Made by a program: the position numbers and the translations under genes. A model generated the notes under the pieces. It did not search any database. It was not told where the DNA came from and saw nothing but the letters and a program-made list of their open reading frames with translations. 64,000 nucleotides of DNA from Pyropia haitanensis (Eukaryota; Rhodophyta; Bangiophyceae; Bangiales; Bangiaceae): assembly GCA_008729055.1 (NCBI GenBank), contig SDUX01000001.1:1866123-1930122 (forward strand), in the 5' to 3' direction. Position 1 is the first letter of the stretch, and each line of letters starts with the position of its first letter. Below are positions 1 through 8,749 of the stretch, in pieces.

Positions 1-90
1 CCACCAGGCGGGACGAAGACGCCCCGGGGTCTTCCTTCTGGCACGAAGGGTCCGCGCCGTAGCCGCGGACGCGGTCGGGGCGGACGCAGG

Positions 91-965
91 GTGGCGGCCG
101 GGCGCCACACACGTCGGGTCGGGGCCGGCCTCCCCCATCGGGCACGGCAGGGGGCCGGGAGAGCGTCCTCCGGCTGGGGACGCTGCCGGGGCGGGGGACT
201 TTGGCAGCCCCGTCCGCGGGAAGAGGGGTCGCCGCGGCAACGCCTCGGGCCCGGCGCTTCCGAGAGCCGCCGATCCCGTCCGCGCCGCCGGCACAGCCGT
301 TCTGAGGACACGGCTAGCGCATGCCGCGGTCGACGTGAGCGGTCGCCTTCACCCGGCCACCCGAGCCGTGCGCGGGGGCGATCTTCACGCCGCCGTCGTC
401 ATTCTCGCCGTCCCGGCCGACAGCAGGACGGGTCGGAGTCGACGGCGGAGACGCGGTCGACTCACCGACGGCGGCATTCGTCGCCGTCGTCGTCGCGCTC
501 GGCGTCCCGGCGTCGGCGCGAGCGCGGGTCTCGCCACGCCTCGCGGTCGCTCTCTCCCACGGGGTCCCGGTATCGGTCGTGTACCCCGGAGGGGTACAGA
601 GCTGGCCCGGGAAGGTGCCGTTGGTCGCGTCGCCGGCGGACGAGTCGGCGTTCCGCCGACTCTTTCGCTCGGAGGACCTGCGCGAGTTGAAGCGCGTGCA
701 CCTCCCGGCGCGTCTGATCAACCGTGCCTGGTGCGAGACGGTACGCGTGATGCAGCAGGCACTACGCCTGGAGGTGGACCGGCTGGATGGCGCCACCTTC
801 GAGGTGGCGTCGCGGTCCCTGGCAGACGCCGCGCTGGACGCGGCGTCGCGGTCGTTGTTGTACGACCGGTTCCGCACCGCCTTGGATGAGGTGATGAATG
901 ACCCCGGCGAGGGGTCATCGGGCCGCTTCAACGTGGCTGACATCTGGGGTGAGGGGGGTGAGTGA
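91..965 (+). CDS. RS-rich reading frame, unrecognised, open near the left edge
   Basis: Two overlapping plus-strand frames carry protein-like sequence. From 91 to about 570 one frame encodes an Arg/Ser-rich stretch with many RS, SR and RRR clusters, like the disordered tails of splicing factors or of some retroelement Gag proteins. From about 579 to 965 another frame encodes an amphipathic helical segment with alternating Leu/Arg/Asp and no Pro or Gly runs, ending at a TGA. The two parts could be one gene joined by an intron or broken by a frameshift; I found no convincing splice pair. The first start codon is GTG, so the true N-terminus may lie left of the window. No family is recognised. 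It points toward the end of the gypsy element on the opposite strand. Confidence 0.25.
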
Positions 966-1105
966 AGGGTGTAGGAGGCTCCCGCGTGTCGGGTGCAGTT
1001 GGGGGGAAGAAGGGGGAGGGGCTAGCCCTTTAGGGACGCCCAGGTACCCATGAATCGTCTTGTTACTCTGCTACTCGCCGGCATGATTTCGCTCAAAGCG
1101 AAATA

Positions 1106-4100
1106 CTATCGTGGTCCAGACCGGTGGGTGCTCAGCCACCCATAGGTCGGGACTCGCGGGCGAGCGGGGAAGCACTCCAAGGGTAACTCCTCGTACTCGA
1201 AGCATCGGTTCATGAAGATACCGAACCATTCTTGCGCTTCCCACCGGGGAGCGAGGAGGGTGAGGGCCAATGGAGGGCCACTTGCCAGTCGCTCGGCAAT
1301 CTCCGGGAGGAGCGAGGTCGGGGGGTTCGCCCACGCGTTGTGGGGCGTCCAGTCGTGACTCATTGAGTCACGCCACTCGGCCCCGGGCTCGCACTCCTTG
1401 GAGCCGAACCGCTCGAACCTCTTGTTCGCCCGAGTGGCGAACAAGTCGATGGTGTGAGGCCCGTGGAGCTTCTCCAACCGGTCCACGATTGCTCGGGGAG
1501 CCGTCCAGTCCGCCCGCTCCGGTATGTTACGGGGGAAGTTCGTGGGGAATGTACTGCGTAGGTAGTACAGGGGGATGACCTCGCCCACCTGCCCGCGCGG
1601 GTGGGTCCAGATGAGTCGCGCTTGGACGTGACCGTCGGGCGATTGGTGGAAGGCGATGATGGTTGGCACCCACCTGACGCTGGGGGTGACCGCGTTCACG
1701 CGGGCGTCCGGGTGTGGGAGGCCTTGGCTCTGCGACCTGAGTGTCATCTTAGTTGGTGACCACTCGTACCCCGGCACTTGCTTGTTCTGGTTCCGCAGGT
1801 ACCGCAGGACCAAGTGCTTCGGCAGGTCGCCGAGCGGCGTCCACACGTCGTCGTTGCTCTGGTACCCCCACCACCGCACCTTGGCTTGGTGCTCCCCGTC
1901 GACGCATCGATACCCGACGAGCTTGTCGATGAGGTAGTCGTCCATCACGGATGGACGGTCGGACAAGTTCACCTTGTCCTTGAGCAGGGCATGAGGGGTG
2001 GCGTCGGCTTCGCCGGCTGCATCGGGTCTTGGGGCTGGCGTCGCTTGGTCCCATGACACTCTGCTCTCCTCGTCCCCCACCTGGACAACGAACGTCTTGT
2101 CGTCCAGGTCGACGACAAGGAACGGCCCGTTCGTGGGGCTGGACAACTTGTGCTCGCGTTGGTGTGCCTTCAGGTACACGTAGTCGCCGATCTTGACATC
2201 CTTGTTCCGGGTGGCAAGGTTCTTGTCGTACGTCTTCTTGTAGCGCTGCTGCGTCTTGCGCAGAGCCTCGGCCACCTTGGGTATGGTCTTGCGGAGCCGG
2301 GCCATGAAGGAGCGCTTGACCGACAAGGGCGAGCCGTCCTTGGTGGTGCCGTGTGCCTGGATAGACACACCGGGTGGCGGGCTGTGCACCGTGAGGTTCG
2401 GGATCCGTCTGGGGATGACCAGCTCGAACGGTGCCACGCCCGTCGATCGATGCGGCTGCGTGTTGTACGCGTACGTGAGGATGGGTAGGAGCTCATCCCA
2501 CCGTTGCGGGTTATCCGCAACGTAGTGCCGGAGCTGCTTGACGATGGTGCGGTTGTACCGCTCCACCTGCCCGTTTGTCTGCGGGTGGTACGGCGTCGAC
2601 TCCCTTGTCTCAATGCCAAGGGTCCGGCACACGGCGATGAAGAACTTCGACATGAACTGGCTTCCTTGATCCGACAGGAGCACGTCGGGTGGCCCGTAGC
2701 TGGCCACCCATACCTCCACCAACGCCGAGGCTACCGTGACAGCGGTCACCTTCTTCAGGGCGACGCAACGGACGACCTTGGAGAAGCGGTCGGTGAATGC
2801 CAACACGTACTTGTTGCGCGTCAACGAGACAGGTAGCGGCCCGAGGATGTCGACGTTGACTTCCGTCAACGGCTCGGTCGCCGGGAACAGCCTCATCGGC
2901 GCCGTGTGGCGTCGCAACGCAAGCCGGCTCTGTGCACATGCGGCGCACCGCGTGACCACTCCGTAGGCGTCGGTGGCCATCGACGGCCAGTAGAACCGGC
3001 GCCGCATGGAGTAGTACATCCGGTTCGATCCCGGATGTCCTTCCGTGGTCGGGAAGTGGGCCAAGTGGAGCAACCTCGCCCGATGCTTGTGCGGGACCAC
3101 AAGCTGGTCCCCGTCGAGGCCCTCTCGGTAGAGCGCGCCGTCCTTCACCGAGAAGTTGGGGGCCTTGCCTGCGGCCATCTTCTTGCGGATGACCTTGCAC
3201 AAGGCGTCGGTCGCCTGGTCCGCTACTAGGTCCTCAAACGCGACCGGCGTCAGCCGTACCGCGTGGGTGTACCGCCCCCTCTGCAAGCTTCTGGCCGTCT
3301 CGGCCAGAGCCAAGCATGGGATCTCGTCGTCGAGATCCGAGTCGTCAAGGGCGCCGGTGCGCGTCCGTGACAAGAAGTCGGGCGCATGATGACTTGCACC
3401 AGGCTTGTACAAGACGTCGAAGGTGAACTCGGCCAAGCGGAGGCGCCATCGCATCAACCGGCTGCTTGGGTCGGTGGTATTGTAGATCCACCTTAGTGCC
3501 TGATGGTCCGTTCGCACCGTGAACTTGTTGCCGTCCAAGAAGTGCCGTAAGGTCAGCACTCCCCACACAAGTCCAAGGCATTCGCGTTCCGTCGTGCAGT
3601 AGTTCTGCTCGGCCGGCTTCAGCGTGCGGCTGTAGTAGCCCACCGGTTGCAGCTGTCCATCTTCTTGTTCTTGCAACAAGGCGCACCCGAGCTGGTCCGC
3701 GCACGCGTCGACGTCGACCACGAATCGACGGGTGGGGTGCGGGATGGTGAGCACCGGCGGTGTCACCAAGGCTTGTTTGAGGTCTTCAAACGCCGCGAGT
3801 TGTTCTGCCGTTGGTTCAGGCAGATCCGGGCCGACGTCGTTCTTGGTCAGCTCGGTTAATGGTCTCGCTCTCTTGGCGAAGTCCTTGACGAAGCGTCGGT
3901 AGACGTTGCAGGCGCCGAGGAAGCTCTTCATATGGGTCTTCGTCTTGGGGAAGGTGGCCCGTTTGAGGGCCTCGGTGTTCTTGTTGTGCACCTTGAGTTG
4001 GCCGGGGCAGACCAAGTGACCGAGGTACTCGACTTCTTTCTTGAAGAAGGCACACTTCTCAAGGTTGAGTGTGACGCCTGCTTTACGTAGGCGTGTCAAG

Positions 4101-5746
4101 ACTACGTCCAGGTGGCGGACGTGTTCCTCGGCGGACTTGGAGAACACGATGACGTCGTCAAGGTAAACAAGACATATCTGCCACTTGAGGCCAGACAAGA
4201 TGATGTCCAGGGCTCGCTGGAACGTTGCCGGGGCATTCGTCAGCCCGAACGGCATGACGACCCATTCGAAGAGTCCGTCGTGACATGCGAAGGCGGTCTT
4301 CTCTTGGTCCTCCTTTCGGAGTGGCACTTGCCAGTAACCGGCTGTGCAATCAAGTGTCGAGAAGAACTGCGCCTCGCCCAACGAGTCGAGGCAATCATCC
4401 ATCCTAGGAATGGGATAGGTATCCTTCTTGGTGACGGCGTTCAGCCGTCGGTAGTCGATGCAGAACCTCGGCTTGCCGTTCTTCTTGGGCACGACCACGA
4501 CTGGGCTTGACCAGTCGCTGTGGCTTGGCCGTATCACTTCCTGCTTGAGCATGGCGTTGATGCAGTCCGTGATGATCTCCCTCTTGCGCAGGCCCGTCCG
4601 GTAGGGGGCCTGGTGGATCGGGATGACCTTGTCATCGGTTTCAATCCGATGAACGGTGGCGTGGATCGTCCCCAGCTTGCCGCTCCACATGACCTGATGC
4701 TGCTCGAGCATCCTCCGGATACGCTTGTGGAGGTGCTTCGGAGCGTCCGCGAGGTCGACTGAGTCGACCGACGGCGCGGGCTTATCTTGCGGAGGTTGGG
4801 GCTTCTCATCGACCGTGGCGATGACTGGCCCCTCGTACATCTCCGCTGACCCGAGGACGGTACCTTTCTTGAGGTACCTGGTTGTCGCGCCGACGTTGCA
4901 CAACCGTACCTGGAAGGGCACGGCGGGCAAGGTGCAGGCGACCCCATTCGCCAAGATGACTTGGTGACCTTGGTGCAATCTTGAGTTGGTGGTCACATGG
5001 ATCAACCCGGTGATGTCGCTGTTGGCTGCCGCGAACACTTCGGTGAACGGCGGCAAGGTCGTCCGCTTAGCCAGACGGACCTTGCCCTGTTGCCGTTGTA
5101 CGCAGTGCGTGTCCAAGATGGGCATGCAAACCGAGACAGGTGAACTGGGGTCGGTCCAGTACACCTTGTTGAGACGTGGGTAGATAGCCTCCACGTGCTG
5201 GTTGATGAACCGGGTACCCAAGATGGCCGGGACGGCCAACTCCTTGACGACGTGGAACGTTGAGACCATCTTAACGTGCCCGGAGTCGACGATGATGTTG
5301 ATCGCCGCCAGGATGGGAAGGGGGTTGCCACTGGCGTCAACCACCTTGGGCGTCCGTCGATTCTTGGACGCGAACGAGGTCCAGTTCGCCGGGAGTTGGT
5401 CAACCCGAATGAGGTTGAGACCCGCCCCTGTATCCAGCGTGGGCCGCATCGCACGCATGTGTTCTGGGGCAGGCCCCAGACACAGGGGAACCGTGTAGTG
5501 ACGGTACGCCTTATTGAGGATCGACGTCCAACACCGAGGTGTTGGTTGGGGTTTGCCGCGGTCAGGGGGAAGGTCGGCCGCGCCGGGCTCACGCGACCGA
5601 CCGCTCAGTTTCCCTGAGCGTGGGCAGGGTGGTCGTCGGTGTCGACGAAGGCCGTTACGGCACGGTCCGTTGACGAACGTCGGCGTTCCCGTCGAGGTTC
5701 GGGGCAGTCGCTGGAGAAGTGCCCGAACCGGTGACAGTTGTAGCAT
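1106..5746 (-). CDS. pol: Gypsy-1 Pol polyprotein (PR-RT-RH-IN, chromodomain-like, Dam-like C-terminus)
   Basis: The frame gives 1546 residues when read from 5746, but Pol is expected to be made as a Gag-Pol fusion entered at the slippery site 5608-5614, about 45 residues in. Visible in order: aspartic protease with DTGAG near residue 104; reverse transcriptase with YLDD at about 518-521 and the FGLTNAP motif before it; RNase H (VDVDACAD near 677, TDHQALRW near 747); integrase with an HHCC finger around 904-937 and catalytic D966, D1026, E1062 (35 residues between the last two); a chromodomain-like module around 1270-1320 (KVRWWGY). The last ~130 residues hold an extra module, annotated separately. 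The frame has no internal stop. The order is typical of Ty3/gypsy; the tail is not. Confidence 0.9.
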   Translation of the reverse strand: MLQLSPVRALLQRLPRTSTGTPTFVNGPCRNGLRRHRRPPCPRSGKLSGRSREPGAADLPPDRGKPQPTPRCWTSILNKAYRHYTVPLCLGPAPEHMRAMRPTLDTGAGLNLIRVDQLPANWTSFASKNRRTPKVVDASGNPLPILAAINIIVDSGHVKMVSTFHVVKELAVPAILGTRFINQHVEAIYPRLNKVYWTDPSSPVSVCMPILDTHCVQRQQGKVRLAKRTTLPPFTEVFAAANSDITGLIHVTTNSRLHQGHQVILANGVACTLPAVPFQVRLCNVGATTRYLKKGTVLGSAEMYEGPVIATVDEKPQPPQDKPAPSVDSVDLADAPKHLHKRIRRMLEQHQVMWSGKLGTIHATVHRIETDDKVIPIHQAPYRTGLRKREIITDCINAMLKQEVIRPSHSDWSSPVVVVPKKNGKPRFCIDYRRLNAVTKKDTYPIPRMDDCLDSLGEAQFFSTLDCTAGYWQVPLRKEDQEKTAFACHDGLFEWVVMPFGLTNAPATFQRALDIILSGLKWQICLVYLDDVIVFSKSAEEHVRHLDVVLTRLRKAGVTLNLEKCAFFKKEVEYLGHLVCPGQLKVHNKNTEALKRATFPKTKTHMKSFLGACNVYRRFVKDFAKRARPLTELTKNDVGPDLPEPTAEQLAAFEDLKQALVTPPVLTIPHPTRRFVVDVDACADQLGCALLQEQEDGQLQPVGYYSRTLKPAEQNYCTTERECLGLVWGVLTLRHFLDGNKFTVRTDHQALRWIYNTTDPSSRLMRWRLRLAEFTFDVLYKPGASHHAPDFLSRTRTGALDDSDLDDEIPCLALAETARSLQRGRYTHAVRLTPVAFEDLVADQATDALCKVIRKKMAAGKAPNFSVKDGALYREGLDGDQLVVPHKHRARLLHLAHFPTTEGHPGSNRMYYSMRRRFYWPSMATDAYGVVTRCAACAQSRLALRRHTAPMRLFPATEPLTEVNVDILGPLPVSLTRNKYVLAFTDRFSKVVRCVALKKVTAVTVASALVEVWVASYGPPDVLLSDQGSQFMSKFFIAVCRTLGIETRESTPYHPQTNGQVERYNRTIVKQLRHYVADNPQRWDELLPILTYAYNTQPHRSTGVAPFELVIPRRIPNLTVHSPPPGVSIQAHGTTKDGSPLSVKRSFMARLRKTIPKVAEALRKTQQRYKKTYDKNLATRNKDVKIGDYVYLKAHQREHKLSSPTNGPFLVVDLDDKTFVVQVGDEESRVSWDQATPAPRPDAAGEADATPHALLKDKVNLSDRPSVMDDYLIDKLVGYRCVDGEHQAKVRWWGYQSNDDVWTPLGDLPKHLVLRYLRNQNKQVPGYEWSPTKMTLRSQSQGLPHPDARVNAVTPSVRWVPTIIAFHQSPDGHVQARLIWTHPRGQVGEVIPLYYLRSTFPTNFPRNIPERADWTAPRAIVDRLEKLHGPHTIDLFATRANKRFERFGSKECEPGAEWRDSMSHDWTPHNAWANPPTSLLPEIAERLASGPPLALTLLAPRWEAQEWFGIFMNRCFEYEELPLECFPARPRVPTYGWLSTHRSGPR
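1187..1516 (-). other. Dam-like (N6-adenine methylase fold) module at the Pol C-terminus
   Basis: Residues about 1411-1520 of Pol read as: a WTAP start, a long helix, then TIDLFATRANKRF, a DW pair, an ANPPTS motif, and an APRWEAQEWF block. This order matches the Dam-type domain of phages and of DIRS-group retrotransposons, where a DLFAS.N segment is followed by an acidic-W turn and a (N/D)PP(Y/F/W) catalytic loop. Here the loop is NPPT, so the aromatic residue that flips adenine is missing and activity is doubtful. It follows the chromodomain-like region with no stop between. Identification rests on motif order only. Confidence 0.5.
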
Positions 5747-7416
5747 TCGTCCGTCGAAGTTGCAGTTCGACGCGGGGATGGGGATCTCGATGCCGGTGTG
5801 GCGTTGCGTTCCGTTCGCGCGAAACGTGGTGGTTGCGGCGGAGTGACCGCGACATTCGCTACGACGGCTTCCGAGACGGCTCCAACACGGATTGGAGAGG
5901 TAGTGTTCCGGATGTGTCGACGCAGGTCCACCTTGACCTTCTGGACACCCGTCCAGTAGATCTGCGCGGTAGTGATCGCTTCCGGCAGCGACACGCGGCC
6001 CTTGGTCATCTGGAACATGACAACCTGCGCCTTGATCGCGTCGTGAAGCCCGTTGATGAACGTATCAACGAGATCGCTGCTGTTGAACAAGCCGACGAGG
6101 CGGTCGCACATACGCTCGAGTCGTTCGCCGAACGCTCGAGGTGCTTCCTCTTGTTCTTGACGAGCAGAAATGACCTCGGTGTAGGCCTCGTTCAACTTGT
6201 CCGGCGTTGCAAACTTCTGCAACAGCCAGTTCACTCCGTCCCCGTACGTCTTGATGGCGTGCGCGTCCCGTGTCCCACTGTTGGACACGGCGGAGGTGAA
6301 GGACAGCTTAGCCGATCCCGACAGGCGGAAGCCGAGGAGGGGCAGTGCTTGTCCGTGTGACGCTCCGGCGGCGTCACAAGCTTTCTTGAACGTAGACAAG
6401 AACCCGAAGATGGCGAGTGGGTCCTTCCCAGTGAAGGGCGCCTGACCTTGGAACGGCCCGTCCAAGCACTTGTTCAGCTTATGTGCTTTCCTGACAAGAC
6501 GGGGTGGATACGCCAGGCGCGTATCCTCCAGGAAGTACGTCTTGTAGCACAACAGACGTCGGTAACGACGGTTGGGTGCATGGATGGCCATCCGACGGTC
6601 GAACACCTCGTGTTCGTTCTTCTTTGATCGCTTGGACTTGAGCCCGCGTCGGCGTCGCGTAGCTTCCTCCTCGTCCGTGGTGCTCTCGTCGGAAGATTCC
6701 GACGGGGAAGACGGCGGAGAAGGAGGGGTCGGGGGCCCCGATGTCGACGATGACGACGACGACCGATCGGGCGAAGTAGATCGGTCCGTCGCCGTCGATG
6801 ACCGGGACTTGGAAGGGGCGTCGTCACGTCGAGTGTGACGAGGGCCCTTGCGTGTGCGGCGGCCGCGCTCGGGGGTGCCCTGAGCGGGGCGCTCACCGTA
6901 CACTTGAAGGAGAGCCTGGAGTCCCGCAAGTAGCTCCGCCGTGTCATGTTGTTCCTTGACAGGCTCAGGTGTCGGCTGCTTGCGATCCTTGGGCTGACCC
7001 TTCTTGGTGGGTCGGGGCTTCTTCATGGAGCCACTGGCGGATCTGCTCTCTTGAGCAGACTTCTGCATCTCAACCAGCAGATCTTGTTGCTGCTGCAGAC
7101 GTCGCGTCAGTTCGGCTACCGTGGTCTGCTCGTCATTCAAAGCTTGCTCCGCTTGAGCAAGGGCAGCTTCATAGGCGGCAGTCCGGCCGTCGTCTTCCGC
7201 CTCTGCGGTAGGCGTCGGCCCAGCCGCCGACGCCGAGGCCGCTGGGAACGTCAGCGGGTCGTCCTTTGGGTCCACGTCGGCATGCGCCGACGGGGCCCGA
7301 CGAGGAGGCGGAGGGGGGTCGTTGCGGGCTTGAGTGGTAGAGGAAGACCTCGTGGAGACGCCCTTTCGGCGCGTCCCATCGGGGGGCACGTAGTCCTTCG
7401 GGAGATGAGGATCCAT
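5605..7416 (-). CDS. gag: Gypsy-1 Gag polyprotein
   Basis: A 603-residue protein from an ATG at 7416. The N-terminal ~270 residues are low complexity (Pro, Ser, Thr, Lys, Arg), with a short coiled-coil-like Gln/Leu/Glu stretch around residues 90-120 and an acidic serine-rich patch. The middle (about 300-490) is a helical capsid-like region of the retrotransposon-gag type. Near residue 565 there is a CCHC zinc knuckle, CYNCHRFGHFSSDC, spaced C-x2-C-x4-H-x4-C, which binds element RNA. The stop TGA at 5605-5607 follows directly on a frameshift heptamer. Gag should form the particle in which reverse transcription takes place. Confidence 0.88.
   Translation of the reverse strand: MDPHLPKDYVPPDGTRRKGVSTRSSSTTQARNDPPPPPRRAPSAHADVDPKDDPLTFPAASASAAGPTPTAEAEDDGRTAAYEAALAQAEQALNDEQTTVAELTRRLQQQQDLLVEMQKSAQESRSASGSMKKPRPTKKGQPKDRKQPTPEPVKEQHDTAELLAGLQALLQVYGERPAQGTPERGRRTRKGPRHTRRDDAPSKSRSSTATDRSTSPDRSSSSSSTSGPPTPPSPPSSPSESSDESTTDEEEATRRRRGLKSKRSKKNEHEVFDRRMAIHAPNRRYRRLLCYKTYFLEDTRLAYPPRLVRKAHKLNKCLDGPFQGQAPFTGKDPLAIFGFLSTFKKACDAAGASHGQALPLLGFRLSGSAKLSFTSAVSNSGTRDAHAIKTYGDGVNWLLQKFATPDKLNEAYTEVISARQEQEEAPRAFGERLERMCDRLVGLFNSSDLVDTFINGLHDAIKAQVVMFQMTKGRVSLPEAITTAQIYWTGVQKVKVDLRRHIRNTTSPIRVGAVSEAVVANVAVTPPQPPRFARTERNATPASRSPSPRRTATSTDECYNCHRFGHFSSDCPEPRRERRRSSTDRAVTAFVDTDDHPAHAQGN
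5608..5614 (-). promoter_or_regulatory. -1 ribosomal frameshift heptamer GGGAAAC (gag/pol 1)
   Basis: On the minus strand the end of gag reads CAG GGA AAC TGA. The heptamer G GGA AAC fits the X XXY YYZ rule in the gag frame and ends one base before the stop codon. A slip back by one base enters the pol frame, which is open from here to 1106 and reaches the protease about 55 residues later. The same heptamer type serves at gag-pro junctions of known retroelements. A downstream pseudoknot was not folded. Confidence 0.75.
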
Positions 7417-7882
7417 GTTGCCCGACCGATCAGGTCCTCCCCTGTCGAGGACCGGCGATCGCTGTCGTCCACGGGGCTACGGCCCGTGGCGACCCCTTGA
7501 CGTGATGAGCCCCGCTCACCACCACCTTGACCCGGGTCCGTTTGCGCCCTGCGCTCCGGCCGCCCAAGTCGAAGTCCACGATGACACCGCTACCCGTCTT
7601 AGCCGTAAAAGATAAGGAGATACACGTCCACCTCACGGCCGAGGGCCGTGAGTTTCTGCGTATGCCCTGCTGCTCCACCAAATGTGGCAAGTCGGGTGTC
7701 CACAGGGTACCGTAATCAGGGGGGAGGGTTGACGCACAGACCCGTAACCGCAGTGCCAAGACTATGGCAAGTAAGCGGGACAAAGAAGGATACGTTTAGA
7801 CCTGACGAGCAGGGAGAAGCGGGGCGAGAACGCCGTCGCGTGCCCAGAAGAGGCGCGCGCGCGCCCGCCGCAACCCTCGATC

Positions 7883-8118
7883 GGACAGGTCGACCGGGCA
7901 GGGTCGACCTGTCCTAAGAAATAGAAGCGAAATCCCTCCAAGACGATAATTGCATGCGAAATTGGTGAGTACCCCCCGAAAGGGCGTACCACAATCGATA
8001 GGTCGATCCTATCGATCGTCACAGGGAGTACTCGATCCAGCTCCCGCGGCCGTCCTCCCCCGGCCCGGGAGCTGTCCCTCGGGTCGAAGGATCGCCCGCC
8101 GGCGCACGCCTTCGACCC
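7883..8118. other. Cluster of four perfect stem-loops
   Basis: Perfect inverted repeats follow one another: 7883-7914 (13-bp stem around GGACAGGTCGACC, 6-nt loop), 7994-8016 (9-bp stem ATCGATAGG, 5-nt loop), 8038-8074 (8-bp stem CAGCTCCC) and 8081-8118 (10-bp stem GGGTCGAAGG, 18-nt loop). They lie upstream of gypsy-1 gag, where a structured LTR or leader RNA would be expected. No gene is visible between 7420 and 8145. Confidence 0.6.
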
Positions 8119-8145
8119 AATCACAAGCGACCTAGGGGGGGGGGG

Positions 8146-8748
8146 CTAGCCCCACCCGTGACGCGACCGTTCGGGCCCGGTGCGCCGCCCGACCCTTTTA
8201 CAGGGGTCGGGGAGAGGGGTTGCGACGACGCCCTCGGCGGGTGTGGCCGCCCGTGGGGCTGCGGCGCGTGCCGTCCACTTAGCCGTGGACGGCCCCTGCG
8301 CGCCCCCCAGGCGTATATATGCCACAGACAGCGCGATCTCGTTCTTCCGGTCCCAGTTCGCCGCCGCCTTGGTGACCTCGTCCTCCGCCGCCCTGACCAC
8401 GTCCGCGGCCGCACCCGGCGGGAGCACCCGCCTAGCCGGCCGAGGGGTCACCACGGTAAACCAGACCCCCCGATCCTGGAGGTAGGCCTGGCAGTACACC
8501 GACCACGTCGTGTAGTCGTCGTCGAGCCGATCGAAGCGGGGGTTGCCCCCCCCGGCTCGGTTCCCCGTCCATCCCTGGCTGCCCCCGGCAGGGCTCAGCC
8601 AGCAGATCCGGTTGCCTGGTCGTCTGTCGCGCCCGACGGGGCAATCCCCCCCGTCGGGTGAACGCGTGCACACGCCCCCGCGGTGTGTCACCAGCGTGGC
8701 GAATAAAGACAGATGACCCCTTGCCCCAAGGATAGCACCTGGGCCCAT
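8146..8748 (-). pseudogene. Fragment of a Ty1/copia-type Gag
   Basis: The central part of this minus-strand frame (about 8570-8300) has the pattern of copia-type Gag N-termini (UBN2/DUF4219 families): RFDRLDDDYTTWSVYCQAYL, then a GVWFTVV segment, then an AANWDRKNEIALSVAYIRL helix. Beyond about 8290 the sequence turns into low-complexity Arg/Ala/Pro and stops, and no protease, integrase or RT follows. It reads as the 5' remnant of a copia element, perhaps truncated when neighbouring DNA was inserted. Confidence 0.45.
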
Positions 8749-8749
8749 A

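Larger units (their letters stand above)
1106..7416 (-). mobile_element. Ty3/gypsy-class retrotransposon 1 (Gag and Pol; LTRs not located)
   Basis: Gag and Pol overlap on the minus strand with Pol in the -1 frame, and the domain order is protease, RT, RNase H, integrase, as in Ty3/gypsy elements. No direct-repeat LTR pair was found by eye between 1-1105 and 7417-8750. A string TGGTGGTGAGCGGGG on the minus strand near 7511-7525 could be a tRNA primer site, but no LTR end can be confirmed beside it. An 8-bp hairpin (ATTTCGCT, loop CAA) lies just past the pol stop at 1086-1104. Both reading frames are intact, so the element is either young or recently active, but its ends are undefined. Confidence 0.8.
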
